Source: Chara braunii (Eukaryota > Streptophyta > Charophyceae > Charales > Characeae). Taken from it: DNA of 64,000 nucleotides. The notes beneath the pieces were generated by a model. The model was not told the DNA's origin and did no database searches. It was given only the letters and a program-made list of their open reading frames with translations. The stretch is from positions 1,336,459 to 1,400,458 of the forward strand of contig BFEA01000371.1 of NCBI GenBank assembly GCA_003427395.1, written 5' to 3'. Every line of letters starts with the position of its first letter. Position 1 is the stretch's first letter. This document shows positions 10,393 through 23,507 of this stretch, in pieces. The position numbers and the translations under genes are program-made.

Positions 10393-11600
10393 TTCTTGAG
10401 TACCTGGGCCCTGAGAGAAAGACGGGCTAAGGTTCTTAACAACAAGGTCGTGTGCGATAGCTAGTTAGTAGATGACAACTAAATACCAAAGCACTCGGTT
10501 GTATCTTCACAGTACAAGGGCAGACGATGATGGTAGGTAGGGATGGAGTGAGTGCTACCTCATTGTCTGGGAACGTCTCAAGTTCCAACCTCTCAATGCT
10601 AGGGAGGTCTGTTCTAATTAGTCCAGAGCTTCATCAGCTGAGGGTGAACCCGCGCAAGCGATAGTAGCCCCGCTAGGTCTTTGTGACTGTTTTTCTTGCA
10701 TTTCGGTTGGGGGTTGGTCCCCAAAATGTGACTCTATGAATCGAAACTGGGTAACGCTCCCAAAATTTGATTGGCTCGGCCCGGGTAGACTGTGAAGACC
10801 CCGGCCTCAAATTGAATTATAAGGGACGTTGGGCCCGATTCCCAACTTGTGCAACTCCCCCCGAATAGAAAGGAGTATTAGTTTGTTGAGAAAAAATAAT
10901 AATAATAATAAAAAGTGGCATGTATTGTTGGTGTAGACATTTCCTTCCGAAGAAAACGCGCATGGAAGGAAGAGGAGGACCCCATTGTTTTGCGGCAAAG
11001 CTTTGGAAGACCATTTATGAGACCCCACTGCTTTGCTACAAAGCTTATGAAAACATGACAAATGATATAGTAAGCGTTTCCACCCCATTTGGTTTTGCCC
11101 ATTCCTCGCAGTTCGGCCATTCTGAGGGGGAGGGGGGGGGGGCCCGGGGGGCGGTGCACCCCCCTGGGTTTGTGCATAGCAGCCAGGGATTGGATGACCA
11201 CCGAGCCAAGCGGATGTGAAGTTTCTGAATAGGGAAAAATTTCCCTATTGGTTAACCAGCAACGACAGACCTGCTGAAAATTTGTGTTGCAGTGGGATCC
11301 CTTTTCTGTTTCCCATAGTCAGGGCTTACAATTTGGGTTTGGCGGAAGCTTTCCGCCAAGCAGTGGGATCCACCTCTTTTTTTTTTTCCCCTTAAACCCA
11401 AGTTGTTGTAGAGACGGGATACCTGACAAATGGAAGTCACCCACAATACTTTGGCACTCGGTTGTTTAGATGAACCCCTCTGAAGACCCCACCCACCTTT
11501 CCTCCCATGTTTTTGCCCAGGCGCACCCCCACCCCCGTTGTCCTACCCCAGTGTTAACCACGTTGGACCATCACCCATCACCATCTTCGGGAGGTGATCT
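10393..11600. other. Intergenic, no gene recognised
   Basis: Non-coding sequence with short repeats. The phrase 'ACTTTGGCACTCGGTTGT' near 11449 echoes 'CAAAGCACTCGGTTGT' near 10488. G-rich runs occur at 11128-11150. I see no gene. Confidence 0.5.
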
Positions 11601-11639
11601 TGACCAGACAGCGGTTGCCGGTGTCGAGGGTATTTGCCG

Positions 11640-11795
11640 GGGATTTTAAACGTCGGACGTTGTCCGATTTTTTCATTGAATTGAAGGACTTGATGAGACT
11701 GACATTGCCAAAAGTTTGTTCGGACTAAGCCTACGACCAAGAGACTGAAACTTTTATAGACTATAGTTCGGACGCTTGTATCGTCCAAAGATAAT
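11640..11795 (+). repeat. Dispersed repeat R1 (plus copy)
   Basis: This segment, containing CTTGATGAGACTGACATTGC and CGACCAAGAGACTGAAAC, has a diverged reverse-strand copy at 23920-24068. A weaker trace (TTAATGAGACTGATGC) lies near 20810. The class is unknown; it could be an old LTR or other retroelement piece. Confidence 0.6.
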
Positions 11796-11859
11796 GGCGG
11801 TAGTCGGCAGTTTTATCGAGGCCGCAAAGGGATGAAGACATGAAAATGCAAGAACCAGA

Positions 11860-11986
11860 CCTATTCTACCTAAACAACCGCGAGATTAATTATGAGTCGT
11901 CCCCGAGTTGTCTCTTGATTTTTGTTTTGTTTAAACTTCTGCGTGACATGGTCCTATTCTACCTAAACATCCGCGAGATTAATTAT
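11860..11986. repeat. Direct repeat, 33-bp unit spaced about 92 bp
   Basis: CTATTCTACCTAAACAACCG... and its near-identical partner (ATCCG variant) lie at 11860-11892 and 11954-11986. The sequence after the second copy (AAAAGGCGGGGGCCGATGTG) recurs near 24367, linking this spot to the repeat region at 24.3 kb. Confidence 0.75.
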
Positions 11987-11989
11987 GCG

Positions 11990-14293
11990 CGAAAAGGCGG
12001 GGGCCGATGTGCTCGACAACGGTACCTTGGTTTTCACCGACGAGGTCGACGACTTCAACTTAATTGAAAGTAGCGTCTGAAGAGATGAGTTACATCAGGC
12101 TACCTACCACCGACAATTAGATACGCTGATTGACTTCCTTGCAGGAAATGCCTTCTGCAAATTCGAAGTTCGAACTATAGGAGTTTTATTTTGCATAATA
12201 GATGTAAAAATTTACAAGGAGGAATTTTTAAGTTGACTCTTGGTCGAGACCTTCGCGACTTTTCTTTTCTCAATCAAGCATTACCAAAACTTGATTGATC
12301 TTCCGAAGAAGGATTCGATTGGTTGGTTAATTGATATAGGATTGCTTGGAAGATTAAGTAACCGATCGCAAAAATAGAGTTCTGGGCTTTTGACTTTCTG
12401 CTGGGGAAATGCAGGAGGTCGTTTATATATTGTTGTGCGATGAAGCTCATGATTCAATTGTCGATTGGTGTAAGGGACAATATACTGCATATCTTCTACA
12501 TCAGGAGTTTGATCTTTACAATAATTACCAAAGGTTGTGAAGCAAATTTTTATATCTTCGAACTTTCAACGTGGTTCTTTTGTTGGTCGAAGATTTGGTA
12601 AATCACTCTAATGGTGAGGTTGGTAGGGGTCGATTCGCACTCGACTCTGACAGACAGTGGAACGAGCGGCTTAGAAAATAATCATGAATTAGGATATCGA
12701 CATCCGACATTGCCCCGCGAGTTTTCCATGTTCTCGCTAATAGTCAGTATTACAAGTCTATTAAATAAAAGTCGCATGACCAGGACTCGGATGTTGTTTT
12801 CTGTGAATAGGCCTAACTATCGACTTAGATGATAAATATATGATCTCAGAATAAGGATGGAAAGAAAAAGAGCAAGGGAGAAATTGCGTATTAGAAGATA
12901 AAGACGGTACTTTATTGAAACGAAAAACAAGCGCAAATCCTAATTCAAGCGCCTGAATCGCAGGAAGAAGAAATGAAAAGACGATTAAGGACAAAATCAA
13001 GCTATAATTTAGTTATTGAACATTATTCAAGTTTCAAGACCATCGGTGTTCGACCTTGAATCTTGAGAGGAGAAAATCATAAATTTTACTTAGCCTCCTT
13101 GTATTGGGATTTTTATCATTTTTTGTTTACTATTATTCGAGCATTCTCTAAGGAAATAAGATATTTTTAAGAAGAGTTGAAGGAGATAGGGAAGGATGAA
13201 TACAAGGCGTGAAGCAGAACTAAGATCGGTGTGAAATTCGTGTTTGAGATAACAGTAAAGTTTAAAACTTATTAAATATTGTGAGGGCTCTATAATTCTT
13301 AACTCCGAATGAGTAACGTTTATATATATATAAGCTTTGTGAAAGATGTTTTTGTCCATTTCGCAATTGTTGGTCTCAAATACATCATACATTATTTCTA
13401 ATTTTAAACTTTATTATTTTTGTCAAACACTCATTCTTTATAAAATTATGCTAATTTGCCAAGAAGAGCAATACTAATCTTAACGTTTTAATATGATTTG
13501 TTATTTAATAAAAAATCGGATCAGAATCTGAGTACTCACTTTTCAAGAATGTCTGGCGTGTTTTTAAATACTAGGTTTTATCGTTGAATAAAACCCATGC
13601 GTATTATATTTAAATAACCTTCATATAAAACGCATGTGTGTTTATTCGACTTTGAATTTTATTGGAGAATCTATAGCAGTTCGATAGGGGAAGCCCAAGT
13701 ATGATAATGTAATTTTCGAAATGATGAGGATGCATATTGCGATATTCTGACGAATAGTGTAAAAATTATGAAGAAAATGATAAACTATTACATACTTTAT
13801 GTTTTCGATTCGATTGAGTTTCAACATTTGCGAACATTTTCTCTTCTCCTTCTAACTTCTCATTCCATGTTTATTTTTTTATGATTATTTTTTTATAATT
13901 CATTTTTATTGCAAAAAATACATTTTCAGCAAAAATGTTGAAAAAAAAAAAAATCCTCATCTCCTTAGGTGAAGTACCATCTAATCTACGTAAAAAAAAT
14001 AATAATAATAAAAAAAATTCATAAAATTTATCTTCGAGTGCTTTAAGATTGATTTTCGCCAATCAACAAAGATGTAAGCAAAAAAACAAACACTTTAGAT
14101 GCACACATATTGCTATATCATAACCCAATTTATAAAAATTAAATCATTGAGGATGCAGGCAAAACAAAACAGTAATGACGAAGTATTAGCGTAACCGAAT
14201 TTCATATACGATTGAGTGAAGGACGAATATGGCGAAGATAAAAGGAGGATCATAAAAAAAAAAAGAAAAACAAAAAGAGGAAGAGGAAAATAA
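11990..14293. other. AT-rich intergenic DNA
   Basis: More than 2 kb of AT-rich sequence without recognisable coding, RNA or element structure. A short (TA)n lies at about 13321-13330. Confidence 0.6.
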
Positions 14294-14895
14294 CTATGTG
14301 AGAGGGATGACGAGGTGGATAGGAAGGTCGTTCTAACGCTTGGACACATATTTGATAAAGAGGCGGTCACAAGCTTAATAACAATATTAATGATAATACA
14401 CCTAGGCTACCAGAGTGGTCCGAGATCACTATCCCGACCGGGTAAAAAATGAATAAATAAATAAATCATCGCCAAACAGAGTTGTCCGATAAACCGTAGG
14501 CAGAAAGGGAAAAGAGGGAAACAAACGGGGGGTTGTGCCAAACTATTTTTTTAACTTTATTTCTACGTTATCAGATCGGACGTCCGAGACCTTCCTATGT
14601 GAGAGGGATGACGATGTGGATAGGAAGGTCGTTCTAACGTTTGAACACATATTGGATAAGAGGCGGTCACAAGCTTAATAACAATATTAATGATAATGCA
14701 CCTAGGCTACCAGAGTGGTCCGATATCACTTGCCCGACTGGGTAAAAAATGAATAAATAAATTCATAATCGTCAAACAGAGTTGTCCGATAAACCGTAGG
14801 CAAAAAGGAAAAAAAAAGAAACAAACGAGGGGGGGTGCCGAACTATTTTTTTAACTTTATTTTTACGTTACCTGATCGAACGTCCGAGACCCCCC
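14294..14895. repeat. 301-bp tandem duplication containing ribozyme-element relics
   Basis: Two adjacent copies, 14294-14594 and 14595-about 14895, each start CTATGTGAGAGGGATGACGA. Each contains a CTAGGCTACC element end, a GGGTAAAAAATGAATAAATA run and a module CAAACAGAGTTGTCCGATAA ... AAACGNGGGG that is also found in the arms of the hammerhead inverted repeat at 44.5-44.8 kb. On the minus strand the end of each module (14539-14574 and 14839-14874) aligns loosely with the catalytic half of that ribozyme, but the core is eroded. Confidence 0.8.
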
Positions 14896-15332
14896 TGACC
14901 GTCCGGTTGTCGGTCAAACGTCCTCCCCGGGTAGTCTGTCCGAGCCCGAAAAAAAAAAAAAAAAAAAAAAGTTATCAAAAAAATCTGAAAAAAAACTATA
15001 TTATACAGAAAACTAAACTGCTTTTAATTGCTAAAAATTGACTTGTCTAGGCCCGAACGTCCGGGACCCCCCTGATTGTCCGCCCCGGACGTCCTGCCAT
15101 CGATCGGACAACTGGTAGCCTAGCTTTATTTTTTATTTGCAATTTGGTGAAATCTTCGATGTGACCCTAAACAAAAGTTGTGCAGTTTAGTTTTCTACAT
15201 AATATAGTTTTTTTCATCATTTTATGAGTTTTGTTTTTACTTTTTTATTTTTTTTTACCCTTTTTGGCCCTTGCACAATTAGGTCGCCCGATCAAACTAG
15301 GTGACACGGGCAACTCGACTGGTAGCCTAGTA
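14880..15332. mobile_element. CTAGGCTACC-family fragments (two, opposite orientation)
   Basis: Parts of the 8-bp-TSD MITE family. The conserved core AAAAACTATATTATACAGAAAACTAAACTG lies around 14990-15018 (+) and its reverse around 15180-15215. Both arrays end in GGTAGCCTAG, at about 15114-15123 and 15321-15330. Boundaries are uncertain because copies abut or are nested. Confidence 0.6.
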
Positions 15333-16974
15333 ATACACGGTGTAAGAAAAAGATGGCGAGTAAGATAAAAATGTTGAAAATTTTGATAAATAGAGGCATT
15401 GATATATGACAACAATGATGGGATAGGAATTAAAAAAGGCAATACGGGTGGGAAAGTGAGGAGAATAAAAAGTACACACGAATAGAGATGGCATCGGAAA
15501 AGTCTGATTAAAAAAATAATAATAATAAAAAATTAAGGATAACGAACAAAACTCTGATGAGGATAAAATAATATTAATGTTAGAATGATAAATATTTGGA
15601 GATTGCTAATCATGTAATACTATGATGAGAAGGCAACTCAGTTTGTTGCCTATGATTTTTCACTCAAAAGCAGCGACCAAAAGGGTTGAAAAAAAAACAG
15701 TATATTTGCACAAAACAAGACTGTGCATTGTTTTTTTAGCGTGAAAGCATTTATTAATCTGATTCATCAAAGTAATCATAATTAAGTTACTAAGAATGTT
15801 CTTATGCACAAGAAACAAGCGTAAAATGTACTTAATTCAGACGTGGTTTCTTATAATAGGTCATTATGATTTACAAATGTTTTACATAACTATTGTTGTT
15901 TACGCAATTATATGTTTTTCTGAAATACACAAGTAGAAGATGTCATGATAAAAAAAAGAGAAAAAATTAAAAGGGGGAAAGGGGGGGGGGGGCGAAGCGA
16001 AAACTAAAATCATGATATAAAATAAAAAAACAAACGAGGAAAAAATGTGGATTGAGCAGAGATATTTAAACCTCATGAGAAATCAATATTTTTTTTTTTT
16101 TATTCACCCAACGCAACACTAAATACCAACTGTTTGTGCGTCTGAGTTGGTATAATATCCCATTTTCCCCTACCTTAACACATATGTCTTATATTCGAAT
16201 TTTCAAATAATCAGAATTTAAATAGAATACAAATAAGTTATACTTGAGATAACGCATTTATACGCAAAATAATTAAGATCTCTGAAAGAACAATGACAAT
16301 AATAGGTTTCGAATATAACGCTTGGGTTATGCTTAAACAAATGTTTGATTAAAAATCATTAATAAAAAAACACTCATTCGGATATCTAGACCTACCAATA
16401 TTGAAATACCAACTGTTTGGATGATCGAGTAGGTATAAACTCTCATTTTTTTCAACCTTAGCATATATGCCTTATAAAAAAAAAAAAAAAAAACATTCAA
16501 ATAAAATGCACATGGGTTATGCTTGATCAAATACAAATATATGCATTAAGGACTTCAATCGACTGCACTGATGTTTTTGGGAAATGCCATGTGATTTGGT
16601 ATAGTTCTTTCCTCCTCAACTATCCTGCTTGGGAAGAAAGACGTCAAAAATAATAAATTCAAAAGCACGGGTAGTATTAAAAAAAAAAAGGAGCGAGGAA
16701 GAGAAGAGAGAAAAAAAAATCACACAATAATTTTACAAGCATCATACAAAGAAATAGAAGCACCAACTATTTGTGCTTTCGAGTAAACTCTCATTTTCTC
16801 TTATCGTGATATATACGCCTTATCTTGAAAACTCTAGAAGAATCAAAATTTTTCAAATGAATGCATATATGTTATGATCCATGTAGCACACCAAACATAT
16901 TCGGAGCTTTTCGAAACATCCGAACATGTTTGGGTGTTCGGCCAAACTTCCCCCCGAACGTGTTCGGACGAACA

Positions 16975-16975
<1 letters not shown>
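15333..16975. other. AT-rich intergenic DNA
   Basis: AT-rich, with poly(A)/poly(T) runs. A loosely repeated phrase 'AATACCAACTGTTTG' occurs at about 16122 and 16407, with a similar CACCAACTATTTGTGC at 16761. This hints at an old 280-350-bp tandem or dispersed repeat. No gene seen. Confidence 0.5.
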
Positions 16976-17020
<45 letters not shown>

Positions 17021-17021
17021 T
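16976..17021. repeat. (ATT)n microsatellite
   Basis: About 15 ATT units, interrupted only at the ends. Confidence 0.97.
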
Positions 17022-17122
17022 TATGTTTGTTTTCGTTTTTAAAATTTTAACTCAAGTTTTGTTATGAATTTGAGCATATCTCCCAGACAAAAGTTATTTT
17101 TATTATTATTTTACATAATATA

Positions 17123-17403
17123 CTAGGCTACCAAAGTGGTCTGGGGTCACTTGCCCAGCCGAGCCAAAAACAATTAAAATATGTATATAAAAAAAATAAA
17201 AATATTATTTTTTATTCTAAATTTGGTGCAGAATTGCAATGTGACTCTGAGGCAAAAACTGTTCAGTTTATTTTTCTGCATAACGTAGTTTGTTTTCGGA
17301 TGTTTTGGAGGTTTTTTTTTTTTTTTTTTTTTTGGCTGGGACCTTCCCTGGTCCTTGCACGGGCTGGCCACCCGGAACCCGGGCGGCCCGGCTGGTAGCC
17401 TAG
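17123..17403 (-). mobile_element. hAT-like MITE, CTAGGCTACC family, 8-bp TSD
   Basis: A 281-bp element with ends CTAGGCTACCA and its complement. It carries the family interior: an A-rich tract, the TTATGCAGAAAAATAAACTG core and the GGCCAGCCCGTGCAAGGACC block, read on the minus strand. Flanks are ATAATATA and GTAATATA, 7 of 8 identical, as expected for an aged 8-bp target duplication. No transposase is present, so it would need one in trans. Confidence 0.85.
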
Positions 17404-18004
17404 GTAATATATATTTTTATTTTTATTTTAGATTTATTTTATATATATATATATATATTTTATATATTCGCGTTCGAAGGGTTTTAGCGTTCATTCGTAT
17501 TCGGTCGCAACCATCACCGAACCCGAACACGATGCTACACAGACTATGATAAAAATAATGTATATCAGTTGAATGGAAAACTTCAATGCATTGTACTTTC
17601 TCATTCGGTGTTATATAATTCGGGTACAGTCTGTTCACTTAGCGTTTGAGATGCAGGAAATGAAGAGTCGGTTAAAAATTTGACAACTCTCTGTTAAAAC
17701 CTTTGTATGCTTGATACACATTTCAAAAACAGTAAGTAGTGGTATTGCTTTGACAAAACAAAGTAAATCACAGAATGACCCACTGCGAAAAAAAACCATC
17801 CTCGCTGGGTGACCTGCGAAAACAAAAAATCATTTATCTTTACAGCTATAAGATTAAAACGATAATGTTCGGTCAAAGTCTGGTCTTTTAATAAAATACC
17901 ATGTGATATAGGTAAAGTTTTTTTCAGTACACATTCATATTTAAATTAAAAAAAAAAAATTAAAATTGAACAACTCTCAATAGAAAACCATTATTTGCTT
18001 GATG

Positions 18005-18200
18005 CCTAGGCGACAAGCCAGGTCGCCCAGATCACCCTGTTTTCCAGGGTCGCCCGACCGTGTAAGGACTAGGGAAGATGCGTGCCCCCAAAATAAAATA
18101 AAAAAAAATAAAAATATATATATTTAAAAAAAACTGAACAACTTTTGCGTCAGGTTCACATCTAAATTTTTTACCAAATTTAAGATAAAATTTTAAATTA
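18005..18200 (+). mobile_element. CTAGGCTACC-family fragment
   Basis: It starts CCTAGGCGACAAGCCAGGTC and contains an A-rich tract and the core CTGAACAACTTTTGCGTCAG. The right end is lost where the next, opposite copy begins. Confidence 0.6.
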
Positions 18201-18215
18201 AAAATTATTTTTTTT

Positions 18216-18488
18216 ATAGGCTACTAGAGTGGCCTGGGGTCACTTGCCCGGCCGGGCCAAAATAATTATAAATAAATAAATAAATAAAATATTTTTTAAT
18301 TTTATTTTTTATTTTAAATTTTGTGAAGAATTTCGATTTGACCCTGGCGCAAAAGGTGTTCAGTTTATTTTTCTGCATAACATAGTTATTTTTCAGATTT
18401 TTTTTTTTTGTTGTTTTTTTTTGGGACCTTACCTGATCCTTGCACGGGCTGCCCACCGGGGATCCGGGCGGCTCGACTAGTAGCCTAG
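18216..18488 (-). mobile_element. hAT-like MITE, CTAGGCTACC family, T8 flanks
   Basis: Ends are ATAGGCTACT and GTAGCCTAG. The interior matches the family on the minus strand (TTATGCAGAAAAATAAACTG near 18360-18382, GCAGCCCGTGCAAGGATC near 18436-18453). It is flanked by eight or more T on each side, which agrees with an 8-bp target duplication in a T run. A further lone right end (CCACTCCGGTAGCCTAG) lies at 18539-18555. Confidence 0.8.
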
Positions 18489-18599
18489 TTTTTTTTTTTT
18501 TTTTTTTTTTTTTTCCAACCGGGCAAGTTAACCCGAACCACTCCGGTAGCCTAGCTTGATACAAAATTATGAATGCAGCATTAAACATCAGTATTGTAC

Positions 18600-21330
18600 T
18601 GATAAAACGGACCTTCTAAATTTCTGATACTTTTTTTCATCAAATGTCACATGAGTTAGGTTGAATTTGCTCCCTCAACAACTATTCTGATTCAGGAAAT
18701 TAAGTCTGTTGAAAATAATTAACTTTCTAATTATTCTTCATTTTAAAAATGAATTCATGATCGAGCGTTTTCAGATTACTCATTAAGCAGTCTTAGTATG
18801 TTGATAGTTATTGTTTTTCCTACCAAGGAAACACTCATAGTAGAAAGTACCAAAACCATATTTTAACCTCGGGCTGATGTATCCGGAAAATCTAAGATAA
18901 CAAGGAGAACGAAAGGCGTAAATAACTGATACAACTTCAGTTAACTGGAAAAACAACAAATGTTAATTCCGGTGTGAAGAATAAGAGAATGAGAGGAACC
19001 AGGCTGGAAAATAATTACGCTATGATGCTTTCATTAACTATCCCATAGTTTAAGAAACGTGAATTCTTACAAAAATAAAAAATAAATAAGTAGATAAACT
19101 ATTATTATCAGTTTTTTACTCTCATTGCTATATGCGAACCTCACCCTTTACCACTTACAACAAGGAAACAAACTAATGTACATCATGCGTGAAAAACCAG
19201 AGTTAGAATTATAGCATCAAGAAATTTGAAGGAACAATAAAAACTGAGTTATTAAAAATATATATATATTATCTCACTTTTGCAAATGGACTCCGTAATC
19301 AAAAGTATGGTTAATACCATGGGCTATACAACCCTGGATGGTTAGGTTATTCTAGCATTCGAGACCCATCCATCTCTTGGCTATTATGAGGCATATGTCA
19401 TAGGATGAATTAACCCAAAGACACCCTTTTTATAAAAGTTTCATTTTGAACCATAGAGGATGGTAATGGAAAAAAAATTCCAAGTCCCCTTAGACCTTTT
19501 AAGAATGTGTCCCCAAGTATGGAAGGGTTCTTCGGTAGGAGGCGGATGAAATCATGAAGACCATATGTTAGAGCAAGAGGACTCGGAGTTGGACCACCGA
19601 AGGAGGTGGTTCAAGAGGCAGAGGGGTTGCTTAAGCCAAACACTTAAGGAATTCACCTAGTATGGTACAGAGGAGTTTGTTTAGAGCAACCAAAAACCCT
19701 TAATGGGAGCAACACAATATTGTAACAATCAAGGAGGATACACCAGTAGCTAGGGGGTATCACTTGTTCCTTAGATAGGTAGACCATTGAGGCCAATTCA
19801 AGTTGCCCTCCAACAATAATCTTTTCTGAATCCGTACATGCGGTCGGCCCTTAAGCCACCACTCCCCCCGACAGCCTAAAGTCGGCTTTCCGGGGAAATA
19901 GGGTCAGAAATGGAGGGGGGTCGATGACCAATTTGATAAGGGCAAAGAAAAATTACAAAAAAAATAAAAAAAAGTTCACGATTTCAATTTAAAAACTCGG
20001 CCTACCTTGGTGACTGCAGGACTGACGGGTACCACCGTGAAACGGTGCGGGTTTCGCTCCACAAATCTCGCCTGTCCAAAACAAGAGTGAATCATTCGGT
20101 GGCCTACTTTCGGCATGGGCAAAACGAGAGTGAATCTTCCGCTAGAACATCGAAAGATACACCGGCATGAGGTTTGTCTACTGTGTATGTCGAGGCTCGA
20201 AACGCTGTGGCACCTGCAGCCACGGCGGGATGTCAGACGAAGTAGCAAACGAAAGGGTCTCCCTCCACTACTCACCATATGTGCAAAATGAGAATGAATC
20301 TTTTGATAGAAAATGGAAAGATGCACATACATATTGTTTTTCTTTTGTGCTCGTTGTGGGTTTTTGAACTGACTGGCCCCAACTTGGAAAGTCACCATAC
20401 GCTGCTGAACCAGCGGGCCACCATTTCAAAATCTTTCTCAAAAAAAAAAAAAAAAAAAAAAACTTCCTTATTCTATGGGCGCTGTACATACTGGCACGTT
20501 TCACCCCTCGACAGGTCGTAGTAGCAGTCCCTGCTACTGGTAGGTCAGTCGCCTGTTCCAAAAATCGCCCTACCGGTTCCCCCTACTTTAGGCTGCGGGG
20601 GGGAGCGGTGGTTTAACCTCGAATTAGAGGACCCCGTTTCACTATTTTGGCCCCCCATCCACATGTTCAGCAAATGAAAAGTTTATGCTTCTTGTTCACA
20701 CAATGTTGATGGAGTAGTCCCAATGTCGGAGCGGAAACTCTTACAAGGGTATCTGCTCAAAATGTTTAATTTTAAATATTGTCTGACTATTTATTAAAAT
20801 TTCTTTTACTTAATGAGACTGATGCAGTAATCGAAAGTTATTTCGGCTGAACCTCATACTGAAGGACTTGAAAAGTTTTTAAACATGAATTAGATATGCA
20901 TGCCGGCATTGGAGGTTGTTAATTGAAAACTAGTGATGCAATCGTTGATGTCGACAAATGTGTTTGAAAGTTAGATGTCGTAGTGTTATGATTGTAGCGT
21001 ATAAATTATAAAGGAGTTGTGTGTGTGACTCTTGTATGTGCAATAGCCGCGATACAACGTCGAGAGTGTGTGTCGTCTCGTCATCCAACAAAATTCCTAT
21101 GGAAGTCGTGAGGATATACGGTCGTTGGAAAGCTAAATTAAACCTACTCTGCTTAAAAATGGGAACGCCTAAAGGTTAAAAGGAGTAGTCGTGTAAGGTA
21201 CACGCACGTGACAAAAAAAGTGTCAGGCAGCCGTGTGAAATACCGAGGCAGATACAACCTACTAGGCCATTGATGGGAGACTTGATGGGATAAAGGTCTT
21301 CTTATTGAGATAGAAGGACAACTCTTGTTT
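18600..21330. other. Intergenic, no gene recognised
   Basis: Mixed AT-rich and moderate-GC sequence with poly(A) runs (20441-20462). No supported coding region or RNA gene was found. Confidence 0.5.
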
Positions 21331-21341
21331 TTTTTTTAAGT

Positions 21342-21402
21342 AGGATCTAGCCCAGTAGGTAACGATCCTGACTTGTAAGTAGTAGATACAAGGATCAAAC
21401 TA
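21342..21402 (+). mobile_element. tRNA-derived SINE-like segment
   Basis: ATCTAGCCCAGTAGGTAACG matches a polymerase III A box and D-arm, and GGATCAAACTATGCC stands where a B box would be. The same TAGCCCAGTAGGT A-box phrase occurs on the minus strand at about 23490 and on the plus strand at 23640. That favours a tRNA-derived SINE family over an independent tRNA gene. No matching acceptor stem is visible. Confidence 0.55.
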
Positions 21403-22917
21403 TGCCTCCGCCTATTGCGCCTAATTCTTTTCTTTGAGTAGCCGATGCTGGGATTAGACCATAGGGGCGCAATCAATTTTGACCACGTGATCGTGAGACC
21501 GGACGACTGAAATCAACCACGCCAACAAGATTATGGCCCTTACGTAAGGATGTCATGGATAAATCGATAAACTATCTTTTTTTTTTTTTTTTTTTTTCAA
21601 TTCCAGTAAAAATCGAACTCGGACTTGAATTTCAACAGTTTGCGAGTGCTCCACAGAAGCAGTGGTATGAAAGTTAAAACTAAAGCGCCAAGTGATGCGC
21701 GTTGAGGAAAAAGGGACTTACAGTTCCCGAGGAAGTAACAAACGCACACCCGTTTTCAAGGCATTATTTTTTTTGTGAGTTTTTTTTTTTTTTTTAAGAT
21801 TCTCCCCCCAGAAGGGGGGCAAGGCTCTACCAAATGCAAAAAATAAAAAGTATTGGCAATGCATCTTTCTATGTTCTAGCGAAATATTCATTCCCATTTT
21901 GCCCATAGGTAGGCAGCATGACAAAACCTCTCTATTGCTGAGTAACTCGTCACAATGTCGGACCAAATACCCTTAAACAGTCATTTCGTCAAAACGGATA
22001 TATTATATTTTTTGAACGAAATCAAAACTGAATTTTTTTACCAAAATCCGGTTGGAATTTGTATCTCAACTATCTCGGATTTTCACGAGATAGTTGAGTT
22101 TTTGTCGTTTCCATAATTGTTTTTTTTTTTTTTTTTTTTTTCTGATAAGGGGTTAGAGAGATACAACCCCTTTCAATTTGATGTATATGGACCCGTTTCC
22201 CAGGGTAGATACATCGAGGAAACGGTTGTACTTAGCCTCTTCCTCTATGACCCTTTATTTCCCAGGCTCCCTCTAAAAACGGGAGTTTGGCACTTACCTC
22301 TGACAGTTTTCTGCCAAAGGTTGCACCTTGTGAGAACAAGTGTCCTTACGAAAATGCACAAAAAAATTAAAAAAAAATAATAAAAAAAAATAAAACTAAC
22401 TCTAACTACAATGCATCCAGTCCTTACTTCAACCAGCTGCATGCTGTTGAAACGAACAACACTTCCTCTTTTTCTTTTGCCCTCACATGAAAACAGGGAG
22501 GGCAGTTGCAGGTTGGGAGAGGTAGGGAAACAACTCGTGAAAATTCACGAGTTCAAATTCCGACAGTCTCAGAGCGAGATGCAAAAAGTACCGTGTCTTA
22601 TATGATTTAAAAAAAAAAACATTCGCCCAATAAAACAATTTGAAAAAATTCACGCGCATGGCCTACGTGTTTAGCTACCTACATAAACAATTCAAGGGCG
22701 ATAAAATTGTTTTACGCCACAAAAACAATATTGGCACAAACCACAAAATACAAGTTTTTATAAAATATGATCTCGTTTTCTCGTTTTTTTTTTGTTTTTT
22801 TTTTTCTCCCCTGACAACGGGGAGGCAGCTGGCAGGTCGGGAGGCGTAGGTCCTCCTCTATCCCATCCTCCCATTTCATTTTATTTTATTTTTTATCTGT
22901 CTATCTGTCTCTCTGTT

Positions 22918-22982
<65 letters not shown>

Positions 22983-23440
22983 CTTTTTACCTTTTACGTG
23001 AACATCGTGAGTCGCGAGATCCAAACTTTTGTGGCCACAAACTCAAAACGAAGTGGGAGCTGTTATGCTCCCACACAGTCAAAACGCCTGTTTTTTTCCC
23101 AACCTCGAGGCAACTTGCCTTTTTTTTTTTTTTTTTTAATAATAATGTCGTTGGCTTAAGCCAATGGCCATGGTTGCCAACACCATGCTTTGCTGGCTTC
23201 CCCCCTTCATTCCGACATAAGGACTCGAGTTCGATTACCATCAGGGAATCAATATTTTTAATTATTATTATTTTTTGATAATTTATTCGTTTATGCGTGT
23301 AAGCATTTTGCGCAAGGGCCATGTTGCAGCTGCGTGGCCATTTTAAAGCCGTGCAATCTTGCATATCACGTGGCTGAAATCGGCCGTGTCGGACTTTTCT
23401 TCCCTACGGCCGCTCCAAAAGGAGTCATTTCGGTAGGGTG
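21403..23440. other. Intergenic, poly(T) runs, no gene
   Basis: Poly(T) runs lie at 21575-21597, 21780-21795 and 22119-22141. An ATCTCGTGAAAATCC/ACTATCTCGGATTTTCA inverted pair lies near 22065-22095, and a (CT)n run at 22919-22980 is listed separately. Phrases such as GACAACGGGGAGGCAGCTGGCAGGTCGGGAG (22813) and AACAGGGAGGGCAGTTGCAGGTTGGGAG (22493) show a diverged repeat. Confidence 0.5.
22919..22980. repeat. (CT)n microsatellite
   Basis: About 31 CT units. Confidence 0.97.
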
Positions 23441-23444
23441 TCGT

Positions 23445-23507
23445 TAGGTTCGATCCCAGCGCCTGCTAGGTGATAACTTGATGTTGTAACCTACTGGGCT
23501 AGCTCCT
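23445..23507 (-). mobile_element. tRNA-derived SINE-like segment
   Basis: On the minus strand the A box reads TAGCCCAGTAGGTTACAA (+ coordinates 23484-23502) and the B box reads CTGGGATCGAACCTA (23445-23459). Spacing suits a polymerase III promoter. It matches the segment at 21342 and a lone A box at 23638-23663, so it is treated as a SINE family member. Confidence 0.6.

Noticed and set aside
20160-20400. Short frames around 20.0-20.5 kb on both strands
   Set aside because: No conserved motif. They end in poly(A)/poly(T) tracts.
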